Below, in pieces: positions 8,864 to 17,901 of a DNA stretch of 64,000 nt (the stretch's first letter is position 1; each line of letters opens with the position of its first letter). The position numbers and the translations under genes were made by a program. A model generated the notes under the pieces. The model worked only from the letters and a program-made list of their open reading frames with translations. It was not told the DNA's origin and ran no database searches. Origin of the DNA: Hydrogenophaga sp. PBL-H3. Lineage in GTDB: Bacteria; Pseudomonadota; Gammaproteobacteria; Burkholderiales; Burkholderiaceae_C. Location of the stretch: NCBI RefSeq assembly GCF_010104355.1, contig NZ_CP044972.1:3224001-3288000 (forward strand), in the 5' to 3' direction.

Positions 8864-9817
8864 TCAGACGTCGGCCAGCACCCGCAGGTGCGCTTCCACA
8901 CTGCGGCCCAACGCGCTCAAGGCATAGCCGCCTTCGAGGCAGCTCACGATACGGCCCTGCGCATGGCGCTGCGCCACCTCCTTCACCCGCATCGTCATCC
9001 ACGCGTAGTCCTGCTCGACCAGGCCGAGCTGCGCCATGTCGTCTTCGCGGTGGGCATCGAAGCCCGCGCTGATGAAGATCATCTGCGGCTTGTGCGCCTC
9101 CAACCGGGGCATCCAGCTCATGTCGATCAACTCGCGGATGTCCATGCCCTTGGTGTAGGCCGGCACCGGCAGATTGACCAGGTTGGGCGCGGTGGAGTGT
9201 TCACACACCGGATAGAACGGGTGCTGGTAGAAGCTGCACATGAGGATGCGTTCGTCACCGGCCACGATGTCCTCGGTGCCGTTGCCATGGTGAACGTCGA
9301 AATCGATGATGGCCACGCGCTTCAGACCGTGGCGCTCCAGCGCGTACTTGGCAGCCACAGCCACGTTGTTCACGAAGCAGAAGCCCATGGCCTGGTTGCG
9401 CGTGGCGTGGTGGCCGGGTGGGCGCACAGCACAAAAGGCGTTGGGCATCTCGCCGGCCATCACCGCGTCGGTGGCGTCGATGGCAGCGCCCGCCGCCATC
9501 AGGATGGCGTCCCAGCTGTGCACGTTGATGGAGGTGTCGGGGTCGACCTGTGCGTGGCTTGGGCCGCCGGCTTTGATGTCGTCGCGCAGGTTGTCGCTCA
9601 GACCGCGCAGCGACGCGAGGTGCATGCGGCCGTGGGCGAGTTCGAGGTCGGCCATGGAAGCGGCTGTGGCCTCGCGGCGCTCCAGCGCCACGTCGAGTCC
9701 GCTCATGAGCAAACGGTCTTCGATCGCGTCCAGACGCTCGGGGCACTCCGGGTGTCCGGCGCCCATTTCGTGTCTCCAACAATCCCTGTGGGTGAAATAC
9801 CCGGTGGCCTGGCCCAT
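8864..9817 (-). CDS. Histone deacetylase-family (acetoin utilisation-like) amidohydrolase
   Basis: Zinc-dependent deacetylase of the arginase/HDAC superfamily; bacterial members act on acetylated polyamines, lysines or unknown small amides. The 317-residue protein begins MGQATGYFTHRDCWRHEMG. Motifs in order are GHPECPERL, VRPPGHHA, GFCFVNNVAVAAKYAL and IDFDVHHGNGTEDI, which supply the active-site His pair and the zinc ligands Asp and His. A late GFDAH supplies the third ligand. The start is the ATG at 9817; an upstream extension is non-conserved in look and crosses into moxR. Only 26 bases separate it from the divergent moxR start, so the two promoters must overlap. Confidence 0.92.
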   Translation of the reverse strand: MGQATGYFTHRDCWRHEMGAGHPECPERLDAIEDRLLMSGLDVALERREATAASMADLELAHGRMHLASLRGLSDNLRDDIKAGGPSHAQVDPDTSINVHSWDAILMAAGAAIDATDAVMAGEMPNAFCAVRPPGHHATRNQAMGFCFVNNVAVAAKYALERHGLKRVAIIDFDVHHGNGTEDIVAGDERILMCSFYQHPFYPVCEHSTAPNLVNLPVPAYTKGMDIRELIDMSWMPRLEAHKPQMIFISAGFDAHREDDMAQLGLVEQDYAWMTMRVKEVAQRHAQGRIVSCLEGGYALSALGRSVEAHLRVLADV

Positions 9818-9843
9818 GACGGTTTTACGGTAAGGTTCGCGGC

Positions 9844-10764
<921 letters not shown>

Positions 10765-10770
10765 CGAATG

Positions 10771-10852
10771 GACACCCCCCGAAGCGCCTTCGGCGCCTCC
10801 CCCCGGGGGGCAGCACCTGCGGCCTGGCAAAGCCAGTTCCGCGGTGCTCTGG
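10771..10852 (+). repeat. GC-rich extragenic repeat of Comamonadaceae type
   Basis: The stretch has the inverted arms GCGCCTTCGGCGC and CCCCCCGGGGGG, then a second imperfect hairpin (GGCCTGGCAAAGCCAG). From memory, similar elements are scattered between genes in Comamonadaceae. It fills most of the gap between moxR and the proposed TTG start of the DUF58 gene. A related copy lies at 11916-11955. Confidence 0.6.
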
Positions 10853-10866
10853 GTTGGAGGCACCCC

Positions 10867-11838
10867 TTGCGATACCTACGTGCCCACCTGCAGGCCTGGT
10901 GGCACAACCGCCTGCCCAAGTCCGACACGCTCACGCTCACCCAGCGCAACGTCTACATATTGCCCACCCGCCCGGGCTGGATGCTGGCCTTCACCTTGCT
11001 GCTGCTGCTGGTGGCCAGCATCAACTACCAGCTCAACCTGGGTTACCTGCTCACGTTTTTGCTGGCCGGCAGTGCGGTGGTGGGCATGCACGTGTGCCAC
11101 GGCAACCTGCGCGGCACCACGCTGCTGCTCACGCCGCCCGAGCCAGTGCACGCAGGCCAAGCGGTAACGCTGACCGTGCGCCTGTCCAGCGAACGCAAGT
11201 CAACGCGTTACGGCATCGGCATGGGCGTGATCGGCGCCGACCCGACCCACACCCCGCTGGCCTGGACCGACGTGCCCGCGCAAGGCAGCGCTCAGCTCAA
11301 GGTGAGCTTTCCCTCACCCGAGCGAGGCCTGCACCCGCTGCCGCCGCTGAGTGCGCAGACCTTGTTTCCGCTCGGCACCTTCCGCGTGTGGACGGTGTGG
11401 CGCCTGGCTTCGGGCGTGCTCGTCTACCCGGAGCCTGAGAGTCACCCGCCGCCGCTGCCGCCGGGCGAGCCGCAGGCCGGCAGCTCGGGCGCGGCGCGCG
11501 TGCAGAGCACGGGCGAATTCGACGGTGTGCGCGCCTACCGCCGGGGCGACCCGCTCAAGGCCGTGGTGTGGCGCAAGGCCGCGCAGGCGTTCTCCAGCGG
11601 ACGCGACGATCTGGTGAGCCGCGACGCCTTGTCGCACCAGCGCCAGCAGCTCTGGCTGGACCACGCGCAGTGCGGCGGCGCGGGCCTGGAAGCGCGGCTC
11701 TCGCGCCTGACGGCCTGGGTGCTCATGGCCGACCGGCAGGGGCTGGACTACGGCCTGCGCGTGCCCGGCCGCGAGATACCGCCCGACCAGGGCCCGGCCC
11801 ACCGCGCGCGTTGCCTGGAGGCGCTGGCCATATGCTGA
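10867..11838 (+). CDS. DUF58 domain membrane protein
   Basis: Partner of the MoxR ATPase, membrane-anchored; exact role not established. I place the start at the TTG at 10867, because GGAGG lies six bases before it and the protein then starts LRYLRAHLQAWWHNRLPKSD. An ATG at 10768 is in frame, but the 33 extra residues would be encoded by an extragenic repeat. Features are TLTQRNVYILPTRPGWM, two hydrophobic helices (near residues 40-75), and the DUF58 core with the segment EFDGVRAYRRGDPLKAVVWR about 120 residues from the end. The 323-residue length fits the family. The stop overlaps the next start by seven bases. Confidence 0.88.
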   Translation: MRYLRAHLQAWWHNRLPKSDTLTLTQRNVYILPTRPGWMLAFTLLLLLVASINYQLNLGYLLTFLLAGSAVVGMHVCHGNLRGTTLLLTPPEPVHAGQAVTLTVRLSSERKSTRYGIGMGVIGADPTHTPLAWTDVPAQGSAQLKVSFPSPERGLHPLPPLSAQTLFPLGTFRVWTVWRLASGVLVYPEPESHPPPLPPGEPQAGSSGAARVQSTGEFDGVRAYRRGDPLKAVVWRKAAQAFSSGRDDLVSRDALSHQRQQLWLDHAQCGGAGLEARLSRLTAWVLMADRQGLDYGLRVPGREIPPDQGPAHRARCLEALAIC

Positions 11839-13991
11839 ACACGCAAGCTCCGGGGCTCGCGGACACGCCAACGCCGGGGGCCGCAGACGAGCCGATCCGC
11901 CGCCGGGCCGCCTCAAGGCGCTTCAGCCCCCCCGGGGGGCAGCGACCCGCGAAGCGGTGGAACGTGGGGGCCAACCTCCCTCGCGACACGCGAGACACGC
12001 TGTTCCTGCTTGCCGTCCTCGGCTGGGTGGCCTTCATGCAGGTGGGCCACGCGCCCTGGTGGTGCACCGCGCTCACCGCCGGCGTGCTGGTGTGGCGCAC
12101 CATGCTGGCCTTGCGCGGCCTGCCCCTGCCCGGCTGGCCGGTGCGCGTGGGCCTGCTGGGGCTCACGCTGGGCGCCACCTTCGTCACCCACAGCACCCTG
12201 ATCGGGCGCGACGCGGGCGTGACGCTGGTGGTGGTGCTGCTGGCGCTCAAAACCCTGGAGATGCGCGCGCGGCGCGATGCCTTCGTGGTGTTCTTCCTTG
12301 CATTCTTCACGTTGCTCACGCACTTCTTTTATTCGCAGTCGCTGCTGACGGCGGCGGGCATTCTGGTGGCGCTGCTCGGCCTGCTCACCGCGCTGGTCAA
12401 CGCCCACATGCCGGTGGGCCGCCCGCCGCTCTTGCAGGCAGCGCGCATTGCAGGCGGCATGGCGCTCATGGGTGCACCCATCATGCTGGTGCTGTTCCTG
12501 CTGTTCCCGCGCCTGTCGCCGCTGTGGGGCATGCCGGGGCAAGAAGAAACCGGGCGCAGCGGCCTGTCGGGCCAGATGCGCGTGGGCCAGATCGCCGAGC
12601 TGGTGCTCGACGACAGCATTGCCCTGCGGGTGCGTTTTGAAGACCGCCCACCGCCGCAAGGCCAACTGTATTTCCGCGGCCCGGTGCTCAGCAGCTTCGA
12701 CGGAGTGGAGTGGCGCGCCCTGCGCTCGGGCTTTCCGCTGTCGATGGCGCTGCCCACCGACCTGCGCGTCTCGGGCGAGCCCGTGCGCTACCAGGTGACC
12801 ATGGAGCCCAACCGCCGACCCTGGCTCTTCGTGATGGAGGCCACCCCGCAAAGCCCCGAGGTGCCCGACAACGCGGTGCGCATGAGCAACGAGATGCAAT
12901 GGTTCACCCAGCGCCCGATCAACACGCTGGTGCGCTACAGCGCCGAGAGCTACCCCGCATTCCGCTACGGCCCGCTCACACAGGTGACGGCCCTGCAAGA
13001 CCAGATCGAGCTGCCCGCCGGCTTCAACCCGCGCACGCTGGCGCTGGCGCAGGAGCTGCGCCGCGAGCACGGCACCGGCCCCGAGGCCAACACCAAGCTC
13101 ATCAGCGCGGTGATGGACCGCCTGCGCACCGGCGGCTACCGCTACACGCTGGACCCCGGCGTGTTCGGCCCCAACACCGCCGACGAATTCTGGTTCGACA
13201 AGCGCCAGGGCTTCTGCGAACACATCGCCAGCAGCTTCGTCATCCTCATGCGCGCGCTCGACATCCCCGCCCGCATCGTCACCGGCTACCAGGGCGGTGA
13301 GGTCAACGGCGTGGACGGCTACTGGACCGTGCGCCAGCGCGACGCCCACGCCTGGGCCGAGGTCTGGCTGCAGGGCCAGGGCTGGGTCCGCGTGGACCCG
13401 ACCTCGGCCGTGGCACCCGGGCGCATCGGCTCGCTGGAGCGCCTGCGCGCACCGCAGGGCGCGCTGGCCGGCGCCATCGGCAACATCAACCCCAACCTCG
13501 CGGCCCAGCTGCGCGCCGCCTGGGAAGCCGTGAACAACGGCTGGAACCAGTGGGTACTGAACTACACCCAGGGCCGCCAGCTCGACCTGCTGAAAAACCT
13601 GGGCTTCACCTCCCCCAGCTGGGCCGATCTGGCCTATGTGCTCATCGGCGTGATCGTGGGGGTGAGCGTGATCGGCGCCGGCTGGACGCTGTGGGAGCGC
13701 CAGCAACACGACCCCTGGCTGCGCCTGCTGCGCCGCGCCCGCGCCCGCCTGCACAAGCTGGGCGTGGAGAGCGCCGACCACACCCCGCCGCGCGAGCTCG
13801 CGCTACGCGTGCGCCAACGCTGGAACCACACCAGCGTGCACGCCGATGCCGCCGCGCAGCTTGCACAATGGCTGCTTCAGCTTGAGGCCCTGCGCTATGC
13901 GCGCCCCGGCCCGGGCAGCGTCACGCTCTCCAGCCTGCAACGCGAGTTTCAGCGGCTGGCGTGGCCCAACGGCACCGACACCTGGCCCTAG
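11832..13991 (+). CDS. tgpA: TgpA-type transglutaminase-like membrane protein (DUF3488 / transglutaminase core / DUF4129)
   Basis: Large inner-membrane protein with a periplasmic transglutaminase-fold domain; Pseudomonas TgpA is needed for growth. 719 residues. After a variable head come about five to six helices (residues 55-225), then the transglutaminase core near residues 440-530 with the triad Cys in KRQGFCEHIASSF, His in RDAHAWAEVWL and Asp in RVDPTSAVAPG. A further helix (SWADLAYVLIGVIVGVSVIG) precedes a C-terminal DUF4129-like tail. ATG 11832 lies within the end of the DUF58 gene, with GGAGG eleven bases upstream. The first 44 codons include a second copy of the extragenic repeat, so the true start may be the GTG at 11964. 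Confidence 0.9.
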   Translation: MLNTQAPGLADTPTPGAADEPIRRRAASRRFSPPGGQRPAKRWNVGANLPRDTRDTLFLLAVLGWVAFMQVGHAPWWCTALTAGVLVWRTMLALRGLPLPGWPVRVGLLGLTLGATFVTHSTLIGRDAGVTLVVVLLALKTLEMRARRDAFVVFFLAFFTLLTHFFYSQSLLTAAGILVALLGLLTALVNAHMPVGRPPLLQAARIAGGMALMGAPIMLVLFLLFPRLSPLWGMPGQEETGRSGLSGQMRVGQIAELVLDDSIALRVRFEDRPPPQGQLYFRGPVLSSFDGVEWRALRSGFPLSMALPTDLRVSGEPVRYQVTMEPNRRPWLFVMEATPQSPEVPDNAVRMSNEMQWFTQRPINTLVRYSAESYPAFRYGPLTQVTALQDQIELPAGFNPRTLALAQELRREHGTGPEANTKLISAVMDRLRTGGYRYTLDPGVFGPNTADEFWFDKRQGFCEHIASSFVILMRALDIPARIVTGYQGGEVNGVDGYWTVRQRDAHAWAEVWLQGQGWVRVDPTSAVAPGRIGSLERLRAPQGALAGAIGNINPNLAAQLRAAWEAVNNGWNQWVLNYTQGRQLDLLKNLGFTSPSWADLAYVLIGVIVGVSVIGAGWTLWERQQHDPWLRLLRRARARLHKLGVESADHTPPRELALRVRQRWNHTSVHADAAAQLAQWLLQLEALRYARPGPGSVTLSSLQREFQRLAWPNGTDTWP
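11916..11955 (+). repeat. Second copy of the GC-rich extragenic repeat, inside the 5' end of tgpA
   Basis: AGGCGCTTCAGCC then CCCCCCGGGGGGCAGCG and CCGCGAAGCGG repeat the core of the element at 10771-10852. It is translated in the tgpA frame if the ATG at 11832 is used, which is an argument for a later start. Confidence 0.5.
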
Positions 13992-14004
13992 ATCAAGGCA
14001 TCCT

Positions 14005-15084
14005 TTGCAATCTGTGAACCGCCTCCTCTCCGCACTGACCGCCGCGCTCATGGTGGCCGCACCCGCCTTGGCCCAATCACCACCGAAGGCCCGGCCCAAC
14101 AGCACGGCCAAGACCGCGCCCGCCTTCACCTACGACCAGAGCGAAGCCGCCATGGCCTTCGCCACCGACCTCGCCGTGCGCCGCAACCTCGACCCCGCCT
14201 GGGTGCGCCAGCAGATCGGCCAGGCCCAGCGCCTGCCCGTCGTCATCCGCCTCATGCAGCCCGCGCCCAGCGGAACACCCAAGAACTGGGCCGCCTACCG
14301 CGCCCGCTTCATCGAGCCCATTCGCCTGCGCGCCGGGCAGAAGTTCTGGGAAGACAACCGCGACACACTCGCCCGCGCCGAGCTCGAATTCGGTGTGCCC
14401 GCCAGCCTCATCGTCGGCGTGATCGGTGTGGAAACCCTCTACGGCCAGCACACCGGCAACTACCGCGTGATCGACACGCTCAGCACGCTGGCCTTCGACT
14501 TCCCTGCCAGCCACCCGCGCGCCGCCGCACGCACCGAGTTCTTCAAGAGCGAACTCGAACAATTCCTGAGCCTCACAGAACGCACCAGCACCGACCCACA
14601 GACGCCGCGCGGCAGCTACGCCGGCGCCATGGGCTGGCCGCAGTTCATGCCCAGCAGCTGGGTGAAATACGCCATCGACTTCGACGCCGACGGCAAGGTC
14701 GACCTCAACAACAGCCAGGCCGACGTGATCGGCTCGGTGGCCAACTACTTCAAGGCCTTCGGCTGGCAAACCGGCATGCCCACCCACTACCCGGTGGCCT
14801 TCGACACCAGCAAGCTCGACCTCGACACCCTGCTCGCCCCCGACATCCTGCCCAGTTTCGGCGTGGAGAGCTTCACCGCCAAAGGCGCCGTGCTCGAAGG
14901 CCCCGCCCTGCAACACCCCGGCAAGCTCGCCCTGGTGCTGCTGGAAAACGCCGGTGCCCCACCCAGCTATGTGGCGGGCACGGACAATTTCTACGTGGTC
15001 ACGCGCTACAACTGGAGCAGCTACTACGCGCTGGCGGTGATCGAGTTGGGGGAAGCGGTGCGAGCGTTGCTGCCCAGCCGCTGA
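14005..15084 (+). CDS. mltB: Lytic murein transglycosylase B (GH103)
   Basis: Cleaves the beta-1,4 link between MurNAc and GlcNAc in peptidoglycan. About 359 residues. The start is a non-ATG codon: TTG 14005 follows AAGG by six bases, and GTG 14014 is an alternative; both give a signal peptide ending near VAAPALAQS. The SLT_2 domain shows VPASLIVGVIGVETLYGQHTG with the catalytic Glu, then GSYAGAMGWPQFMPSSW and the YAIDFDADGKVDLNNS loop. No lipobox cysteine follows the signal peptide, so it is probably soluble or membrane-tethered, unlike E. coli MltB. A longer frame reaching back into tgpA is a shadow. Confidence 0.9.
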   Translation: MQSVNRLLSALTAALMVAAPALAQSPPKARPNSTAKTAPAFTYDQSEAAMAFATDLAVRRNLDPAWVRQQIGQAQRLPVVIRLMQPAPSGTPKNWAAYRARFIEPIRLRAGQKFWEDNRDTLARAELEFGVPASLIVGVIGVETLYGQHTGNYRVIDTLSTLAFDFPASHPRAAARTEFFKSELEQFLSLTERTSTDPQTPRGSYAGAMGWPQFMPSSWVKYAIDFDADGKVDLNNSQADVIGSVANYFKAFGWQTGMPTHYPVAFDTSKLDLDTLLAPDILPSFGVESFTAKGAVLEGPALQHPGKLALVLLENAGAPPSYVAGTDNFYVVTRYNWSSYYALAVIELGEAVRALLPSR

Positions 15085-15105
15085 CCTTGGGATCGAGCAA
15101 AAACC

Positions 15106-15336
15106 ATGAACCCCCTGAACCCCCTGAACCCCAAAAAGCTCTTGTTGACCAAATGGACGGCGGTGACGCCTATGGCCAAACAAAAGCACTTTCTGGTCAG
15201 CCGGGTGATTCAACCCGACTTGCCCACGGACCCCATTGAGTTGGTGGAGATTGAAGCCGTGTTCTCCAAGGCCACGCAAATCATGCCGTGGCGTGACCTG
15301 CAGGATGAGGGCGTCTGGAAACAAGGCTGGGTTTGA
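15106..15336 (+). CDS. Small tryptophan-rich conserved protein (TIGR02450-like)
   Basis: 76 residues. The core KLLLTKWTAVTPMAKQKHFLV and the end IMPWRDLQDEGVWKQGW match the small Trp-rich protein family known from Gammaproteobacteria and Betaproteobacteria, whose function is unknown. The leader MNPLNPLNPKK comes from a short tandem repeat (ccccctgaac). It starts 21 bases after mltB on the same strand. Confidence 0.8.
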   Translation: MNPLNPLNPKKLLLTKWTAVTPMAKQKHFLVSRVIQPDLPTDPIELVEIEAVFSKATQIMPWRDLQDEGVWKQGWV

Positions 15337-15505
15337 GGGCCTGGATGGCGCAGGGCCCGCAAGGCTGCGAACCCTGCCAACTGACACGGCAACTGCATGC
15401 GACTTGACCCCGAGTGAGTTCGTCAGAAGGAGGTCAGATCAACAGCTGGAGAGCCGCCCAACTCCAGTTTAGAAGTGACCAGATATGGGAAACATCAGTT
15501 GAAAA

Positions 15506-16252
15506 TCACCTGCCTTTCGGGTTCATCGTCTCGTGAAGTCGATACGGCTGGAAAAACTCTTGTACCTGCTTGTGCGTCGTTAGCAGCTTGAGCGCATCAA
15601 GCCATGTCAGGACCGCTGCATACCGGTACCGATAGAACGCCATGACATCGTTTGAACCGCTGGATGCTTCGTACCGCAGGAGCATGAAGCTCAGTGCTTC
15701 GAACTCAAGGCGAAGGGGTACGGTTTGGACGTCCAGCGCAGCCCGAAGGCCTTCAAGCGACACGTCATTCCACAACCACTTCCCCCAGTCGGGGTGGTCC
15801 TTGTCAGGCTCGCTCAAGGCCATGGTGCCGAGCGCCGAAATCAACTGGAACACCGTCTGCGGGTTACCGGCGAATTGTGCTAACTCGCGGTACTTACCGG
15901 CGTCCGCGATGACTGTGGATGTCAAGAGCTGGTCAATCCGAGCCGCCACGGTGCTCTGCACGCGCTGCATTTCTTCAAGCTCGGCGTTGTGCTTACCTTC
16001 GTCGATCTGGCGGGCCTGCAGGACGATGGTGACAACCAAACCGCTGAATGCGAGTGACGAAAAGATCGGGTTCAGCAACCCACCGATGTAGTCACCGTAT
16101 TGGCCCCACACTGCGGGGTCGTTGGACAGGGCAATCGGCCAAGAGCCGAACTCATACAGATACATCCCATGGACGCAAACTGCCGAGACCGCTCCGATGG
16201 CGAGCAACCATCGGAGCGAGCGATTCATCTTCTGCGCGAGCGTGTACTTCAT
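15506..16252 (-). CDS. Putative phage abortive-infection-type membrane protein (AbiC-like family)
   Basis: 248 residues, unrelated to its neighbours. Residues 10-35 form one hydrophobic helix and about residues 58-85 a second, reading WGQYGDYIGGLLNPIFSSLAF. The G-D-[FY]-[IV]-G-G-x-L-N-P motif followed by a hydrophobic segment and a coiled-coil-like region is what I recall of the putative AbiC-type phage-resistance family; this is recall, not a search. The remainder is helical and soluble. ATG 16252 is chosen because AAGG lies six bases upstream; an upstream ATG at 16288 has no ribosome site. Lower GC and the adjacent IS5 copy suggest acquired DNA. Toxic or phage-sensing roles are not shown. 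Confidence 0.6.
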   Translation of the reverse strand: MKYTLAQKMNRSLRWLLAIGAVSAVCVHGMYLYEFGSWPIALSNDPAVWGQYGDYIGGLLNPIFSSLAFSGLVVTIVLQARQIDEGKHNAELEEMQRVQSTVAARIDQLLTSTVIADAGKYRELAQFAGNPQTVFQLISALGTMALSEPDKDHPDWGKWLWNDVSLEGLRAALDVQTVPLRLEFEALSFMLLRYEASSGSNDVMAFYRYRYAAVLTWLDALKLLTTHKQVQEFFQPYRLHETMNPKGR

Positions 16253-16455
16253 CCTGCACCTTGTTCTAATGGAGGCACCATTAAACATTAGGCAGCCGTT
16301 AGATCAACAACTTCGCCACTGTCCACCACGGCAACTTGTAAGACCGAATCGATTGAGAGCGGACGTATGAGCTGTCGATGGCGAGAGGAACAAGCCAGTC
16401 TCAAGGGCTGTATGTGAGCTGACAACGCTCGGCTCGCTCAATCTCATCAACCTAG
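16253..16455. other. Non-coding stretch between AbiC-like gene and IS5 copy
   Basis: About 200 bases, relatively A+T-rich, without a supported gene. It carries the promoter region of the AbiC-like gene and ends in the CTAG target copy (16452-16455). Before the IS insertion this DNA directly adjoined the guanidine operon control region. Confidence 0.55.
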
Positions 16456-17627
16456 GGAAGGTCTGCACAACCCCGGCGTTGTCCACGTGATGTGAGACAT
16501 TGACGACATGAAACAAATGAGCCTTGGCGAGAGCGGGTACGAGCGTAAGACGAAGAGGACGCGCAAGCGCGAGTTCCTCGATGAGATGAACCTGGTGGTG
16601 CCGTGGGCCGAGCTGGTGTCGTTGATTGCCCCGCATGCACCTGCCCCTGGAGCTAAAGGCGGTCGCCCGCCGTTTGCGGTCGAGACCATGTTGCGCATCC
16701 ACTTCCTGCAGCAGTGGTTCAACCTGTCGGACCCGTCGATGGAAGAGGCGCTGTACGACACGCCGATGTTTCGGGAATTCACCGGGCTGGACATGGGCGA
16801 GGAGAACCTGCCCGACGAGAGCACCATTCTTCGGTTCCGTCACCTGCTGGAGAAGAACAACCTGAGCATGCAGATGCTGGCCACGGTCAACGCCACGCTC
16901 ACGGCCAAGGGACTGCTGCTCAAGCAGGGCACGGTGGTCGATGCCACGCTGATAGCCGCGCCCAGTTCGACCAAGAACAGCAGCGGCGAGCGCGACCCCG
17001 AGATGCACCAGACGAAGAAGGGCAATCAGTGGCACTTCGGGATGAAGGCGCACATCGGTGTTGATGCCGATTCGGGCTTGGTGCACACCGTGGTGGGTAC
17101 GGCTGCCAACGTCAACGACGTGACGCAAGCCAGTGCGCTGGTGCATGGCGAAGAAACAGATGTGTTCGCTGACGCGGGATACCAGGGCGTTGCCAAGCGC
17201 AAAGAGACTCAAGGCATTGATGTGAACTGGCACGTAGCGCTGCGCCCGGGCAAACGCAAGGTCCTGGACAAGGGCACACCGCTGGGCGCGGTCGTGGACA
17301 AGCTCGAACACGTCAAGGCCAGCATCCGGGCTAAGGTGGAACACCCGTTTCGGGTCATCAAGCGCCAGTTCGGCCATGTGAAGGTGCGCTATCGCGGCCT
17401 GGCGAAGAACACGGCGCAGTTGCACACGCTGTTCGCATTGAGCAACTTGTGGATGGTGCGCCGAACGCTTTTGCAAGAGGCCCGGGGATGAGTGCGCCCG
17501 CAACGGCCCAAGAGGCCGCCAACGGGCCGCAAATCGGCTCTGAAATGACCAGAATCGCGCTGCGTCTGTCGCCATCTAAAACATCGCGCATCAGTGCCCA
17601 TTGCGGCGGGTGTTGTGCAGACCTTCC
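16456..17627 (+). mobile_element. Complete IS5-family insertion sequence with CTAG target duplication
   Basis: The element starts GGAAGGTCTGCACAAC and ends with its complement GTTGTGCAGACCTTCC, giving terminal inverted repeats of 16 bases. CTAG flanks both sides (16452-16455 and 17628-17631), the four-base duplication expected for IS5-group elements, whose ends also begin GGAAGGT. Total length is 1172 bases with a single intact transposase gene, so the copy looks recent and potentially active. Confidence 0.92.
16508..17491 (+). CDS. IS5-family transposase
   Basis: DDE transposase of 327 residues. Its N-terminal domain (about residues 20-90) contains KGGRPPFAVETMLRIHFLQQW. Catalytic residues visible are Asp in VVDATLIAAPSS, Asp in DVFADAGYQG and Glu in RAKVEHPFRVIKRQFG, the last within the Y/R-x3-R-x6-K-like signature of IS5 enzymes. 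The reading frame is intact, starts 52 bases inside the left end and stops 136 bases before the right end. Confidence 0.95.
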   Translation: MKQMSLGESGYERKTKRTRKREFLDEMNLVVPWAELVSLIAPHAPAPGAKGGRPPFAVETMLRIHFLQQWFNLSDPSMEEALYDTPMFREFTGLDMGEENLPDESTILRFRHLLEKNNLSMQMLATVNATLTAKGLLLKQGTVVDATLIAAPSSTKNSSGERDPEMHQTKKGNQWHFGMKAHIGVDADSGLVHTVVGTAANVNDVTQASALVHGEETDVFADAGYQGVAKRKETQGIDVNWHVALRPGKRKVLDKGTPLGAVVDKLEHVKASIRAKVEHPFRVIKRQFGHVKVRYRGLAKNTAQLHTLFALSNLWMVRRTLLQEARG

Positions 17628-17673
17628 CTAGGCGATTGCATGTTAGCGATAGCTTGCCCGCTCCAGGTACCGC

Positions 17674-17689
17674 TGGCACCGAAGTTGCT
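17674..17689 (+). promoter_or_regulatory. Sigma-54 (RpoN) promoter of the guanidine operon
   Basis: TGGCAC-CGAAG-TTGCT matches the -24/-12 consensus (TGGCAC N5 TTGCW) at all fixed positions, with GG and GC exactly ten bases apart. Transcription would start near 17700, about 40 bases before the riboswitch. Sigma-54 promoters need an enhancer-binding protein such as NtrC, consistent with a nitrogen-scavenging pathway. The enhancer sites are not evident here; the IS5 copy lies 47 bases upstream. Confidence 0.75.
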
Positions 17690-17737
17690 AACTCTCCAAC
17701 CAGAGAGGCGTTGTGCCCACACACACGCCAGCCTTGA

Positions 17738-17848
17738 AGACCGCTAGGGTTCCGGGCTCAGATCACTTGCCGATCTGAGCTGTCTGGTCCGAGAGCAGTC
17801 GGCCACCATCGCGTGGTTCCACGGAGGGACAAAAGCCCGGGAGACGCT
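17738..17848 (+). ncRNA. Guanidine-I (ykkC) riboswitch
   Basis: The conserved blocks occur in order: CTAGGGTTCCGG (17744-17755), then a local hairpin CTCAGATC/GATCTGAG, CTGGTCCGAGAG (17784-17795), and finally CACGGAGGGACAAAAGCCCG with GGGAGA (17820-17844). These are the signature segments of the ykkC class that binds guanidinium. It sits between a sigma-54 promoter and the first gene of the guanidine-degradation operon, 54 bases before its start codon, so guanidine should induce the operon. Confidence 0.93.
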
Positions 17849-17884
17849 TGCGCTGCAAAGCCATGCCTCTCCGCCTTTTGTCCC
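17826..17884 (+). promoter_or_regulatory. Alternative hairpin overlapping the riboswitch 3' side (expression platform)
   Basis: GGGACAAAAG in the aptamer's conserved 3' block is an exact complement of CTTTTGTCCC at 17875-17884; an inner GGAGA/TCTCC pair extends the stem. Formation of this hairpin and of the ligand-bound aptamer are mutually exclusive. There is no T-run after it, and the ribosome site AGGAG (17891-17895) follows within seven bases, so control may be at translation initiation or through Rho. Confidence 0.6.
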
Positions 17885-17901
17885 CCGCTCAGGAGCCCCG
17901 C

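Noticed and set aside
17492-17627. Possible second IS5 gene or passenger gene after the transposase
   Set aside because: Only short frames without ribosome sites; the stretch is the IS right end.
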